From Kutzneria kofuensis (GTDB lineage Bacteria; Actinomycetota; Actinomycetes; Mycobacteriales; Pseudonocardiaceae): 64,000 bases of DNA. The position numbers were made by a program, and so were the translations under genes. Under the pieces are notes generated by a model. That model did not search any database and was not told the origin of the DNA. It worked only from the letters and a program-made list of their open reading frames with translations. Each line of letters begins with the position of its first letter. Position 1 is the stretch's first letter. The stretch covers positions 1,614,038 through 1,678,037 of the forward strand of contig NZ_JACHIR010000001.1 in the NCBI RefSeq assembly GCF_014203355.1, in the 5' to 3' direction. This document shows positions 52,400 through 60,653 of this stretch, piece by piece.

Positions 52400-54151
52400 A
52401 TGACCATGACGGCCCTCGATGTGATCGACGAGGCGCTCCGGCAGCCGGCCATCGGCCGCCGGCGTGACCTGACCAGCCGGCTCAGCCGCCTGCGGGTCAG
52501 ACTCGCCGACCCGGCGATCCGGGTCGTGGTGGTGGGCAGTCTCAAGCAGGGCAAGAGTCACCTGGTCAACGCGCTGCTGGGCGCCTCGGTGTGCCCGGTG
52601 CACGACGACGTGGCCAGCGCCGCCCCGGCCGTCATCCGGTACGCGGAGCAGGCGTGGGCGGCGGTGGTGCGGCCCGGGCAGCAGCGGCTGGAGCCGGTCG
52701 AGGTCGACCGGGTGGCACAGGAGATCAGCGGCGGGCAGCTGGTCCGGGCCGAGATCGGGGTGAACCGGGCGGTCCTGTCCGGTGGGCTGGTCATCGTGGA
52801 CACTCCCGGTGTCGACGGTCTGCGGTCCGAGCACACCAGCCGCACGCTGGCCGAACTGGCCGAGGCGGACGCGGTTCTCGCCGTCACGGACGCGCTGACC
52901 GAGCTGTCCCCCGCGGAACTGCAGTTCCTCCGGTTCGCCACCACCATCTGCCCCAACGTGTTGGGCGTGCTGACGAAGACGGACCTGAGCCCGCGTTGGC
53001 GTGCGCACCTGGAACGCAACCGGATGCTGATCGCCCAGGCAGGGCTGGCCATCCCGCTGGTGGCGGTGTCCTCCGTGCTGCGCGAGCGCGCATTGCGGAC
53101 GGGCAGCCAGGAGGTCAACGCCGAGTCCGGTTTTCCCGCTCTGGTGGGATATCTGGAGAACACCGTCAAGGCGCAGGCCGGCATGCTGGCCCGCCGGTCG
53201 GCGTCGGAGGCGATCCTCGCGGTCACCGAGCAGGTGTCGCTCGGGCTGCGGGCCGAGCTGTCCACACAGGACCCGACGTCGCTGGCCGGGCTGGAGGACG
53301 CGCAGCGCGCGGCCGAGCTGCTGCGCCGGCAGTCGTCGCGCTGGCAGAACATGCTGATGGACGGCATGGCCGACCTGATGTCCGATGTGGACCACGATCT
53401 TCGCGAACGGACCCGGGTCATCCTGCGGCATACCGACCAGGCCTTCGACAAGGCGGATCCGGCCAAGACCTGGGACCAGTTCTGCGACTGGCTGGCCGAC
53501 AAGCTCACCGACGCCGTGCTGCGCAACTACGACTGGACGGTGGAGCGCACGCACTGGCTGGCGCAGCGCATCGCCGAGCAGTTCGACGAGGAGAGCCGGG
53601 GCACGCTGCCGGACCTGGGCCTGCGCGATCCGGCCCGGGTGCTGGAGCGGATGGGCGGGCTGATCACGCCCGACCTGGCGCCGCCGGGCGTCGCCAACAA
53701 GGTGATCACCGGCCTGCGCGGCTCGTACAGCGGCATGCTGATGTTCGGCCTGCTGACCAGCCTGATGGGCATGCCGCTGGTCAACTTCGTCTCCGTCGGC
53801 GCCGGCGCGGTGATGGGCGCGAAGACGCTGAAGGAGGAGCGGGACGCGCAGCTCAAGCGCCGCCAGGCGGTGGCCAAGACGGCCGTGCAGCGGCACGTCG
53901 ACGAGCTGGTGTTCCAGGTGGGCAAGCACAGCCGGGACGCGCTGCGGCACGTGCAGCGGCGGCTGCGGGAGCACTTCACCGAGCAGGCCGAGCAGCTGCA
54001 GGACGAGCTGACCGAGTCGATCCGGCGGGCCCGCGAACTGGCCAACGCCGACCTGGTGGCGCGCAACCAGCGCAACCAGAGCATCAGCGAGGAGATCAAC
54101 ACGTTGGTGGCGCTCCGGCAGCGCGCCCAGGCCCTGGCGCTGACCTCGTGA
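52400..54151 (+). CDS. iniA: IniA-like dynamin-family GTPase
   Basis: A 583-residue bacterial dynamin-like protein. G1 is VVVGSLKQGKSHLVNALLG, G3 is LVIVDTPGVDGLRS and G4 is LTKTDLS. A long helical stalk follows, with a hydrophobic paddle or membrane segment at about 440-475 (GMLMFGLLTSLMGMPLVNFV). C-terminal coiled-coil residues complete the fold. IniA of M. tuberculosis remodels membranes under drug stress. The ATG at 52400 is the best start, although the ribosome binding site (GAGAGGA) is 14 bases away. Its stop overlaps the GTG of the next gene. Confidence 0.87.
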   Translation: MTMTALDVIDEALRQPAIGRRRDLTSRLSRLRVRLADPAIRVVVVGSLKQGKSHLVNALLGASVCPVHDDVASAAPAVIRYAEQAWAAVVRPGQQRLEPVEVDRVAQEISGGQLVRAEIGVNRAVLSGGLVIVDTPGVDGLRSEHTSRTLAELAEADAVLAVTDALTELSPAELQFLRFATTICPNVLGVLTKTDLSPRWRAHLERNRMLIAQAGLAIPLVAVSSVLRERALRTGSQEVNAESGFPALVGYLENTVKAQAGMLARRSASEAILAVTEQVSLGLRAELSTQDPTSLAGLEDAQRAAELLRRQSSRWQNMLMDGMADLMSDVDHDLRERTRVILRHTDQAFDKADPAKTWDQFCDWLADKLTDAVLRNYDWTVERTHWLAQRIAEQFDEESRGTLPDLGLRDPARVLERMGGLITPDLAPPGVANKVITGLRGSYSGMLMFGLLTSLMGMPLVNFVSVGAGAVMGAKTLKEERDAQLKRRQAVAKTAVQRHVDELVFQVGKHSRDALRHVQRRLREHFTEQAEQLQDELTESIRRARELANADLVARNQRNQSISEEINTLVALRQRAQALALTS

Positions 54152-55302
54152 TCACCCAGGAGCTGCTCACCGAGGACGTCCGCGCCATGCTGGAGTGGGC
54201 GCTGCGGCTGTACCGCGGCAGCGCCAAGGCGACGAACTTCCTGACGCAGCAACGGCAGCTGTTCTCCGAGCCGCTGCGGGTCGGCGTCACCGGCCGGCCC
54301 AAGGCCGGCAAGTCGACGCTGCTGGACGCGTTGGACGAGGACGACTTCATCGAGGGGCACACGTCCGATGTGGACGCCGTGCTGCACCTGACCGGGCCGG
54401 TCCGGGCCGAGGATCGCGTGGCGCTGCAGGGCAATCCGATCCCCGTCAACACCATTGTCGTGCTGGCGCGGGCGGACGAGCTCGGCGGCGGCCGGGTGGA
54501 CGCGATGACGTCCGCGAAGATGGTCGCCCGCCGGCTGCGGGCGGAACCCGAGCTCGGCCAGCTGTGCCAGGATGTCGTCGCGGTGGCCGGACTTCTGGCC
54601 GTCGCCGGGCGGACGCTGACCGACGCCGAGTTCGACGCGCTGGTCGCGCTGGCGGCGCTGCCCCGTGAGGAGCTGGACGAGCTGCTGCTGTCCACGGACC
54701 GGTTCCTGAACCCGGCGCTGGAGGACGTGGTGCTGCGGCAGGGTTTGCTGGAGCGCCTCGGCCTGTTCGGCGTGCGGCTGTGCACGACGCTGGTGCGCCG
54801 GGGTTACGGCGATCCGAGCCGGCTGGCCACGGAACTGGTGCAGCGCAGCGGGTTGAACGACCTGCGGCTGGCGATCAAGCGGCACTTCACCGAGCGGGCG
54901 CCGGTGCTCAAGGCCCGGTCGGCCCTGGTCGCCGTGGAGACCGTGCTGCGCGCCGAGCCCCGTCCCGACGCCCGCGGCCTGCACGCCGAGGTGGAGCGGA
55001 TCCAGGTCACCACCCAGGATTTCCGGGAACTGCGGCTGCTGGCGGCGTTGCAGACCGGCCGGGTCGAGCTGCCCAGCGACATCGCCGCCGAGGCCGAGCG
55101 ACTGCTGGGCCGGTCCGGCACCAGCCCGGCCAGCCGGCTCGGCGTCGACGGCGACGAGGACCTTCTGCAGCTCGCCCTCGCCGTCCTGGACCGCTGGCAG
55201 CGCCACGCCACCAACCCCATCTTCCGGCGCGCCCAGACCGACGCGGCCAAGACCGTCGTGCGCACCTGCGAGGGCATCATCGACACCCTGACGCGTCCCT
55301 AG
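54148..55302 (+). CDS. iniC: IniC-like dynamin-family protein, G2/G3 region missing
   Basis: A 384-residue relative of IniC, shorter than the usual 480-500 residues. G1 is intact (RVGVTGRPKAGKSTLLDAL), but the DTPG of G3 and the switch between G1 and G4 are absent; the chain passes through DAVLHLTGPVRAEDRVA to the G4-like VNTIVVLARADEL. The C-terminal stalk (LGLFGVRLCTTLVRRG; HFTERAPVLKARSAL) is recognisable. It could still bind nucleotide weakly but should not hydrolyse GTP normally, so it may act as a structural partner of IniA. It overlaps both neighbours by 4 bases. Confidence 0.78.
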   Translation: MITQELLTEDVRAMLEWALRLYRGSAKATNFLTQQRQLFSEPLRVGVTGRPKAGKSTLLDALDEDDFIEGHTSDVDAVLHLTGPVRAEDRVALQGNPIPVNTIVVLARADELGGGRVDAMTSAKMVARRLRAEPELGQLCQDVVAVAGLLAVAGRTLTDAEFDALVALAALPREELDELLLSTDRFLNPALEDVVLRQGLLERLGLFGVRLCTTLVRRGYGDPSRLATELVQRSGLNDLRLAIKRHFTERAPVLKARSALVAVETVLRAEPRPDARGLHAEVERIQVTTQDFRELRLLAALQTGRVELPSDIAAEAERLLGRSGTSPASRLGVDGDEDLLQLALAVLDRWQRHATNPIFRRAQTDAAKTVVRTCEGIIDTLTRP

Positions 55303-55883
55303 CCACAGTGGAAGCGGAGCAGCGGCAGGGCGACGAGGTCGACGATCTGGGCGATGGCGGTGTCGTCGACCAGGACGCCGTAGATCAGGGTCTCCGTACG
55401 CAGTAGGTCGAACGGGACGCGCAGCACGCGGTCGTCGCACTGGTCGGTGCGCAGCTCGCCGCGTTCGACGGCGCGGGTGAGCAGGGGGCGGATCAGCTCG
55501 ACGATCTCACTCTGACGGAGCCGGCTGCGCAGCTCGGCGAACACGTCGGGCTCGCGGAACGTCTCGGTGATCAGGCCGGGCAGCGTGTCGCCGGGCACCC
55601 GGACGAACCGCTTCACGCCGCGGCCGACCAGCTCGATCAGGTCGCCGCGCAGCGAGCCGGTGTCGATGTCCGACTCGTGCAGCGGCAGGTTGTGCACGAG
55701 CGCGGCGATCACCAGCTTGGCCTTGGTCGGCCAGCGCCGGTAGATCACCGGCTTGCTGGTGCCGGCGCGCGCGGCCACGTTCTCGATGGTCATCTTCGGG
55801 TAGCCGACCTCCAGCAGCTCCGCCCACGCGGCCGTGAGCAGCGCGTGCTCCAGCTCCTCACCGCGGCGCCTGAAGCCGGCCAT
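55299..55883 (-). CDS. TetR-family transcriptional regulator
   Basis: A 194-residue TetR regulator. The helix-turn-helix is MTIENVAARAGTSKPVIYRRWPTKAKLVIAA over residues 32-62, and the ligand domain matches the actinomycete TetR_C subgroup. It is divergent from the P450 gene with two operator-like repeats between, so it probably represses the P450. It overlaps the convergent dynamin-like gene by 4 bases. Confidence 0.9.
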   Translation of the reverse strand: MAGFRRRGEELEHALLTAAWAELLEVGYPKMTIENVAARAGTSKPVIYRRWPTKAKLVIAALVHNLPLHESDIDTGSLRGDLIELVGRGVKRFVRVPGDTLPGLITETFREPDVFAELRSRLRQSEIVELIRPLLTRAVERGELRTDQCDDRVLRVPFDLLRTETLIYGVLVDDTAIAQIVDLVALPLLRFHCG

Positions 55884-55897
55884 GAGACTCCCCGATT

Positions 55898-55961
55898 AGA
55901 TCCGTTGCGTTTCTTCCGGGAGGAGTCTAGCCTCGAATTGAAGATACGTTCCGTTTCTTAC
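55898..55961. promoter_or_regulatory. Paired TetR operator repeats
   Basis: AGATCCGTTGCGTTTCTTCC (55898-55917) and AGATACGTTCCGTTTCTTAC (55942-55961) match at 17 of 20 bases. Each contains a dyad of the form GATACG-nnn-CGTTTC, the usual shape of TetR operators. They sit between the TetR and P450 starts, 44 bases apart. Confidence 0.65.
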
Positions 55962-55979
55962 AGTGGTGGGGGAACACTC

Positions 55980-57146
55980 ATGACCGACACCGTCCCGGAG
56001 CTCACGCTGACCCGCAGCTGCCCGTTCGACCCGCCGGACGGGGCCGCCGAGCTGCGTGAACGCGGCCCGGTCGCGCGCGTTCGGCTGTTCGACGGCAGCA
56101 CGCCGTGGCTGGTCACCGGGCACGCCGAGGCCCGCGCGCTGCTGTCCGACCCGCGCGTGTCGTCCGACCGCGGCCGGCCCAACTTCCCGATGCCGATCCC
56201 GCTGCCGCCGCAGACGCGGCCGACCAACATGACCGCGACGCTGATCTCCAACGACCCGCCGGTGCACACCCGGCTGCGGCGGATGGTGATCCCGTCGTTC
56301 ACCGTGCGCAAGATCGCCGCGCTGAAGCCGAAGATCGAGCGCATCGTGACCGAGCGGCTGGACGCGATGATCGCCGCCGGCCCGCCGGCCGACCTGGTGG
56401 CCGACTTCGCGCTGCCGGTGCCGTCCATGGTGATCTGCGAGCTGCTCGGGGTGCCCTACGCCGACCACGCGTTCTTCGAGGAGCAGTCCCGCCGCCGCCT
56501 CGACGCCGACGGCAACGCCATCCGGAATTTGCTGACGTACCTGCACGACCTCGTGCAGAAGAAGATCGACGAGCCCGGCGAGGGCCTGCTCGACGACCTG
56601 ATCGCCGAGCAGCTGGCCGAGGGCGGGCTCGACCACGAGGAACTGGCCGCGATGGGCATGGTGATGCTGATCGCCGGCCACGACACCACCGCCAACATGA
56701 TCTCGCTGGGCACGATGGTACTGCTCGGCAACCCGGACCAGCTGGCCAAGGTGCGCGACGACGAGGCCGCGATCGGCGGCGCCGTCGAGGAACTGCTGCG
56801 CTACCTGACGATCGCCGGCACGCTGGGCCGGGTTGCCCTGGAGGACATCGAACTCGGCGGCCAGACCATCAGGGCCGGCGAGGGCGTGCTGGTGGCCAGC
56901 GCCATCGCCGACCGGGAGCAGTCCGACGAGCTGGACGTGGCCAACCCGATGCGCCACCACCTGGCGTTCGGCTTCGGCATCCACCAGTGCCTGGGCCAGA
57001 ACCTGGCCCGCGCCGAGCTGGAGATCGCCTTCACGCACCTGTTCCGCCGCATCCCGACGCTGCGGCTGGCGGTGCCGGTGGAGGAGGTGCCGCGCCGCCC
57101 CAACGCCCTGCTGTCCGGCGTCTCGGAGCTGCCGGTGACCTGGTAG
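55980..57146 (+). CDS. Cytochrome P450 (CYP105-like)
   Basis: A 388-residue P450. The I-helix oxygen-binding motif is MLIAGHDTTAN, the K-helix ExxR is in VEELLRYL and the heme loop is FGFGIHQCLGQNLAR with the axial cysteine. The meander before the heme loop (REQSDELDVANPMRHH) is about five residues shorter than the common FPDPDRFD form. No ferredoxin gene lies beside it. It is divergent from a TetR gene with repeated operators, which suggests induction by a substrate. The reaction is unknown. ATG at 55980 by homology. Confidence 0.9.
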   Translation: MTDTVPELTLTRSCPFDPPDGAAELRERGPVARVRLFDGSTPWLVTGHAEARALLSDPRVSSDRGRPNFPMPIPLPPQTRPTNMTATLISNDPPVHTRLRRMVIPSFTVRKIAALKPKIERIVTERLDAMIAAGPPADLVADFALPVPSMVICELLGVPYADHAFFEEQSRRRLDADGNAIRNLLTYLHDLVQKKIDEPGEGLLDDLIAEQLAEGGLDHEELAAMGMVMLIAGHDTTANMISLGTMVLLGNPDQLAKVRDDEAAIGGAVEELLRYLTIAGTLGRVALEDIELGGQTIRAGEGVLVASAIADREQSDELDVANPMRHHLAFGFGIHQCLGQNLARAELEIAFTHLFRRIPTLRLAVPVEEVPRRPNALLSGVSELPVTW

Positions 57147-57147
57147 A

Positions 57148-57257
57148 TCACGGCCCCTCGCGCAGGCCACGGCTCCTCGCAGCCCCCTTCGCGCGAGCCA
57201 CGGCTCCTCGCAGCCCCCTCCGCGTAGGTCACAGCTCCTCGCCACCCCTTCGCGGAG
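57148..57257. repeat. 31-base tandem repeat
   Basis: Two full units start at 57167 and 57198 (CCACGGCTCCTCGCAGCCCC and on) with a partial unit before and a 29-base diverged unit at 57229. They fill the gap after the P450 gene. No spacers separate the units, so this is not a CRISPR array. Confidence 0.7.
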
Positions 57258-57271
57258 TTACTTGAAATTTG

Positions 57272-57324
57272 AACGACCTCCCGCCTATCATGTTGAAAGT
57301 TCAACAACCAGGCGGGAGGTCGTT
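57272..57324 (+). promoter_or_regulatory. Nested hairpin enclosing the dioxygenase ribosome binding site
   Basis: AACGACCTCCCGCC (57272-57285) and GGCGGGAGGTCGTT (57311-57324) are perfect 14-base arms; GGGAGG in the right arm is the ribosome binding site of the gene starting at 57327. Inside the loop TGTTGAA-AG-TTCAACA (57291-57306) is a second perfect dyad. A half-match TTGAAATTTGAA lies at 57262-57273. It may act as DNA operator (MarR/HxlR type), as an RNA switch, or both. Confidence 0.65.
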
Positions 57325-57326
57325 CC

Positions 57327-58079
57327 ATGCGTTTGCCCACCCTCTACCTCAGCCACGGCGCGCCGCCGCTGGCCGACGACCAGCTCTGGACCGGGCAGCT
57401 GGCCGCGTGGTCGAAGGACCTGCCCAAGCCCAAGGCGATCCTGATGGTCTCCGCGCACTGGGAGGAGGCGCCGCTGACCGTCTCCGCGACCACGACCGTG
57501 CCGCTGGTGTACGACTTCTGGGGCTTCCCGCAGCGCTACTACGAGGTGCGGTACGCCGCCCCGGGCGCGCCGCAGCTGGCCAACCGGGTCCGGCAGCTGC
57601 TCGGCCCGCAGGTGCACGACGCCCCCGAGCGCGGCCTGGACCACGGCGCGTACGTGCCGCTGGTCGAGATGTACCCCGACGCGGACGTGCCGGTGCTGCA
57701 GATGTCCATGCCCACGCTGGACCCCGAGCAGTTGATGGAGATCGGCCGCAAGCTCGCGCCGCTGCGGGACGAGGGCGTGCTGATCATCGGCAGCGGCTTC
57801 TTCACGCACAACCTGGCGGCCATGCGGTCCGCGGGCACGCCGACGTGGTCGTCGGAGTTCGACGAGTGGGGCCACCACGCCCTCGACGCCGGCGATGTGG
57901 ACGCACTGCTGGACTTCGAGCACAAGGCCCCGGCCGGCCGGCTGGCGCACCCGCGCACCGAGCACTTCGCGCCGCTGTTCGTGACGCTCGGCGCGGCCGA
58001 GGACGAGCTGACCACCCAGCGCACCGTCATCGACGGCTTCTGGCACGGCCTGGCCAAGCGCTCGATCCAGATCGGCTGA
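57327..58079 (+). CDS. Class III extradiol / DODA-type dioxygenase
   Basis: A 250-residue LigB-superfamily enzyme. Metal ligands are expected in LYLSHGAPPLA, MVSAHWEEAPL and IGSGFFTHNL, with PRTEHFAPLFVTLGAA near the C-terminus. Relatives are 4,5-DOPA or aromatic extradiol dioxygenases such as YgiD. It cleaves or oxidises a catechol-like ring; the substrate is unknown. Its ribosome binding site lies in a strong hairpin that also forms a MarR-like dyad, so expression is probably induced by phenols or quinones. The gene ends 4 bases before the convergent GH3 gene. Confidence 0.88.
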   Translation: MRLPTLYLSHGAPPLADDQLWTGQLAAWSKDLPKPKAILMVSAHWEEAPLTVSATTTVPLVYDFWGFPQRYYEVRYAAPGAPQLANRVRQLLGPQVHDAPERGLDHGAYVPLVEMYPDADVPVLQMSMPTLDPEQLMEIGRKLAPLRDEGVLIIGSGFFTHNLAAMRSAGTPTWSSEFDEWGHHALDAGDVDALLDFEHKAPAGRLAHPRTEHFAPLFVTLGAAEDELTTQRTVIDGFWHGLAKRSIQIG

Positions 58080-58083
58080 GGCT

Positions 58084-60618
58084 TCAGGCGAAAGCCACCC
58101 GGGTGATCCACGGACCGCGTTCGGGGAACACCACGAAGAGGTCGCTGACCTCGTCCACCGGCATCAGCGACCCGGTCGCCACGGCGTAGCGGCGGTGGTC
58201 GGTCGTCGGCGGCACGAGCACGGTGCCGAGCAGCCGGCCGTCCGGCGCGCCACAGCGCAGCTCGACCGGCGCCGGCTCGTCGCCGGCGTTGGACGCGGTC
58301 AGGCTCCATGACCGGCAGCCGCTCGGGTCGTAGCCGAGCAGACCGAGCCAGGCGCCGTCCTTTGCCGCCGAGACAACGGGTCCGGCCTCGCTGGACATGT
58401 CGACCAGCGACAGCCCCATCGACTCGTCGTAGGAGTGGGCGTCGATGGCGGTGCGGGCGAGCGTCCGGGGCCGCAGCGTCCGGCCGTGCACGTCGAGAAC
58501 CGCGCTGGTGGCGGCCTTCGCCGACGAAGTGCCGACGAAAACCTCGTGCAGCGCCGTTTCCACCACCCACTTGTCCCTGGTGACGTCCCAGAAGCACAGG
58601 TCGGCGGCCCGCAGCCGGAACGTGACCGTGCGGCACTCACGGGCTGGGATCAGCACCTTCTTGAAGTCCCGCAACACCTTCCGCGGCTGCCGCACCTGCG
58701 AGTTGAGCTGCCGCGTGTACAGCTGCACGACCTCGTGGCAGTCGCGGAACCCGGTGTTGCGCACCCGAACCGTCACCGTGACGGCCTGGTCGGCGTTGAT
58801 CACCCGCGAGCTCAGGTCCAGGTCCTCGTAGGCGAACGTGGTGTACGTCAGCCCGTGACCGAAGGCGTACAGCGGTTCCGATTCCTGGTACAGGTAGGTG
58901 CCGCTGCCCTGCAGCAGGTCGTAGTCCAGGGTCGGCGGCAGGTCCGCGTCGGCGCGGTACCAGGTCTGCGGCAGCCGCCCGGACGGGGCGTGGTCGCCGA
59001 ACAGGATCTCCGCGGTCGCCCGGTCGGCCGCCCGCCCCGAGTGCTCGCTCCACAGGATCGCCGGCAGGTACGTGTCCTCCCAGCGCAGCGCGTACGGGTA
59101 GCCGCTGCGCACGACCAGCACCACGTTCGGGTTGGCGGCGCGCACCGCCCGCACCAGTTGGTGTTGCTGCGACGGCAGTTCCAGCGTCGACCGGTTCCCG
59201 TCGTCCAGCTCGGGACTGCTGCCGACCGCCAGCACGACGACGTCCGCCTCGCGGGCCAGCGCGACGGCGTCGGCGATCCCGTGCGACACCCGCTGCCACT
59301 CCAGCGGTTGCTCGGTGTCCCGGTCGATCATCGTGCCGTCGGGACCGGTGATCGCTTCCAGCGTCTCGGTTTCCGACGCCAGCGTGAACCGGCCGTGCCG
59401 CCACTCGGTCAGCTCGAACTCGCCGTCGAGGCCGGGCACCGTGACCCGGTCCGATCCGCTCACGTACTGGGCGGTGACGCGGCGGCCCAGTTCCGTGGCG
59501 AGCCCCTCGCCGTGCGGGCCGATGACCGCCAGCCGCATGCCCGGGCCGACCAGCAGCGGCAGCAGGCCGTCGTTGCGCAGCAACACGATCGACTCGCGGG
59601 CGGCCCGCCGGACCAGCTCCCGGTGGGCCTTGCGGTCCACCTTCGCCGGGCCGGAGCTGGACGCCAGCAGCTGCAGGCGCAGCATCAGCATCCGCCGCGC
59701 CGCGGCGGTGATCATCGCCTCGGTGACCTCGCCGCGCCGGTACGCCTCGGTGATCGCGTCGACGGTCCGGCCGCCGCCCATGAAGGCGTCCGCGCCGAGC
59801 CGCAGCGCCAGCGCCTGGCCGCCGGAGGTGAGCGGCCGGTCCGGCAGCTTCTCGCTCCAGATCGCCGCCTCGCCGTCGCTCCAGCCGCGCAGCACCAGCT
59901 GCAGCAGCTGGGCGGCCAGCGCCGGGAAGTCCTCCATCATCATCTGGGACAGCACGATGCCGGCCGCGCCGCCGGTCTCGAACACCGCGCGGAACACCGG
60001 CATCTCGTACTCGTTGAACACGCGCAGGTTGAAGCCCGGCGCCATCGCGCAGCGGTCGAGATCGTCCACGTGCCGCACCACCGGCACGGTCTTCGGGTGC
60101 GCCTTCTCCGGGCCGCGCAGGCCCAGCGCGAACACCGCGCCGAGCTTGGAGCACAGCAGCGGGTCCTCGCCGAAGCCGCGCTCGTTGCGGGCGTGCCGCG
60201 GGTCGTACGACGGGTTGACCAGCGGGATCTCCCGCACCAGGCCGCCGCCGGATGCCCGGATCTCGTCGGCCATGGCCGCGCCGACCCGCATCACCAGCTC
60301 GGGGTCCCAGCTGCTGCCCAGTCCCAGCGGCAGCGGGAAGTCCGATTCGACGCCGTCGGTGGCCGAGCGCAGCGTGAAGTCCGCGGCGGGCAGGCCCAGC
60401 CGGGGCAGGGCCGGCTGGGTCTGCTGAGTGAGTTCGATCTTCTCCGCTATGCTGAGCGTCGCGACAAGATCATCGGCGACCTGTCGCGGCGTCGGCGACT
60501 GCTGCGGGCCGGTATCGGCGAGCCGGAACGTGGTAAGCCCCTTTCCTCGCACACGGCACCCGCCTGGATGGCAGGCCGCTCGGGACTCCGTTCGGCGGAG
60601 TAGGCGAGAACTTTTCAC
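58084..60618 (-). CDS. GH3-family glycosidase with CBM6-like tail, active site altered
   Basis: An 844-residue glycoside hydrolase family 3 protein. The N-terminal domain spans about residues 45-310, but the usual KHF and the nucleophile-bearing VSDW are not seen; the corresponding part reads VVRHVDDLDR and GWSDGEAAIWSEKLPD, so activity is doubtful. The GH3 C-domain (SIVLLRNDGLLPLL; VGSSPELDDGNRSTLELP) and a fibronectin-like domain (VTVRVRNTGFRDCHEVVQLY) follow. The last 130 residues resemble a CBM6 carbohydrate-binding module. No signal peptide. GTG start with AGG upstream. Confidence 0.82.
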   Translation of the reverse strand: MKSSRLLRRTESRAACHPGGCRVRGKGLTTFRLADTGPQQSPTPRQVADDLVATLSIAEKIELTQQTQPALPRLGLPAADFTLRSATDGVESDFPLPLGLGSSWDPELVMRVGAAMADEIRASGGGLVREIPLVNPSYDPRHARNERGFGEDPLLCSKLGAVFALGLRGPEKAHPKTVPVVRHVDDLDRCAMAPGFNLRVFNEYEMPVFRAVFETGGAAGIVLSQMMMEDFPALAAQLLQLVLRGWSDGEAAIWSEKLPDRPLTSGGQALALRLGADAFMGGGRTVDAITEAYRRGEVTEAMITAAARRMLMLRLQLLASSSGPAKVDRKAHRELVRRAARESIVLLRNDGLLPLLVGPGMRLAVIGPHGEGLATELGRRVTAQYVSGSDRVTVPGLDGEFELTEWRHGRFTLASETETLEAITGPDGTMIDRDTEQPLEWQRVSHGIADAVALAREADVVVLAVGSSPELDDGNRSTLELPSQQHQLVRAVRAANPNVVLVVRSGYPYALRWEDTYLPAILWSEHSGRAADRATAEILFGDHAPSGRLPQTWYRADADLPPTLDYDLLQGSGTYLYQESEPLYAFGHGLTYTTFAYEDLDLSSRVINADQAVTVTVRVRNTGFRDCHEVVQLYTRQLNSQVRQPRKVLRDFKKVLIPARECRTVTFRLRAADLCFWDVTRDKWVVETALHEVFVGTSSAKAATSAVLDVHGRTLRPRTLARTAIDAHSYDESMGLSLVDMSSEAGPVVSAAKDGAWLGLLGYDPSGCRSWSLTASNAGDEPAPVELRCGAPDGRLLGTVLVPPTTDHRRYAVATGSLMPVDEVSDLFVVFPERGPWITRVAFA

Positions 60619-60625
60619 GCTTACC

Positions 60626-60637
60626 TGACGAGCGTCA
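60626..60637. promoter_or_regulatory. TGACG-AG-CGTCA palindrome at GH3 start
   Basis: A perfect 12-base dyad 8 bases before the GH3 GTG start, in the 35-base gap after the DUF742 stop. It could be an operator or part of the leader. Confidence 0.35.
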
Positions 60638-60653
60638 AGGCGTTACCGGCGGG

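Noticed and set aside
55299..57146. A biosynthetic gene cluster around the P450.
   Set aside because: No core synthase is nearby; the P450 pairs only with its TetR regulator.
57148..57257. The 31-base repeats as a CRISPR array.
   Set aside because: Units are directly adjacent with no spacers and no cas genes are in the window.
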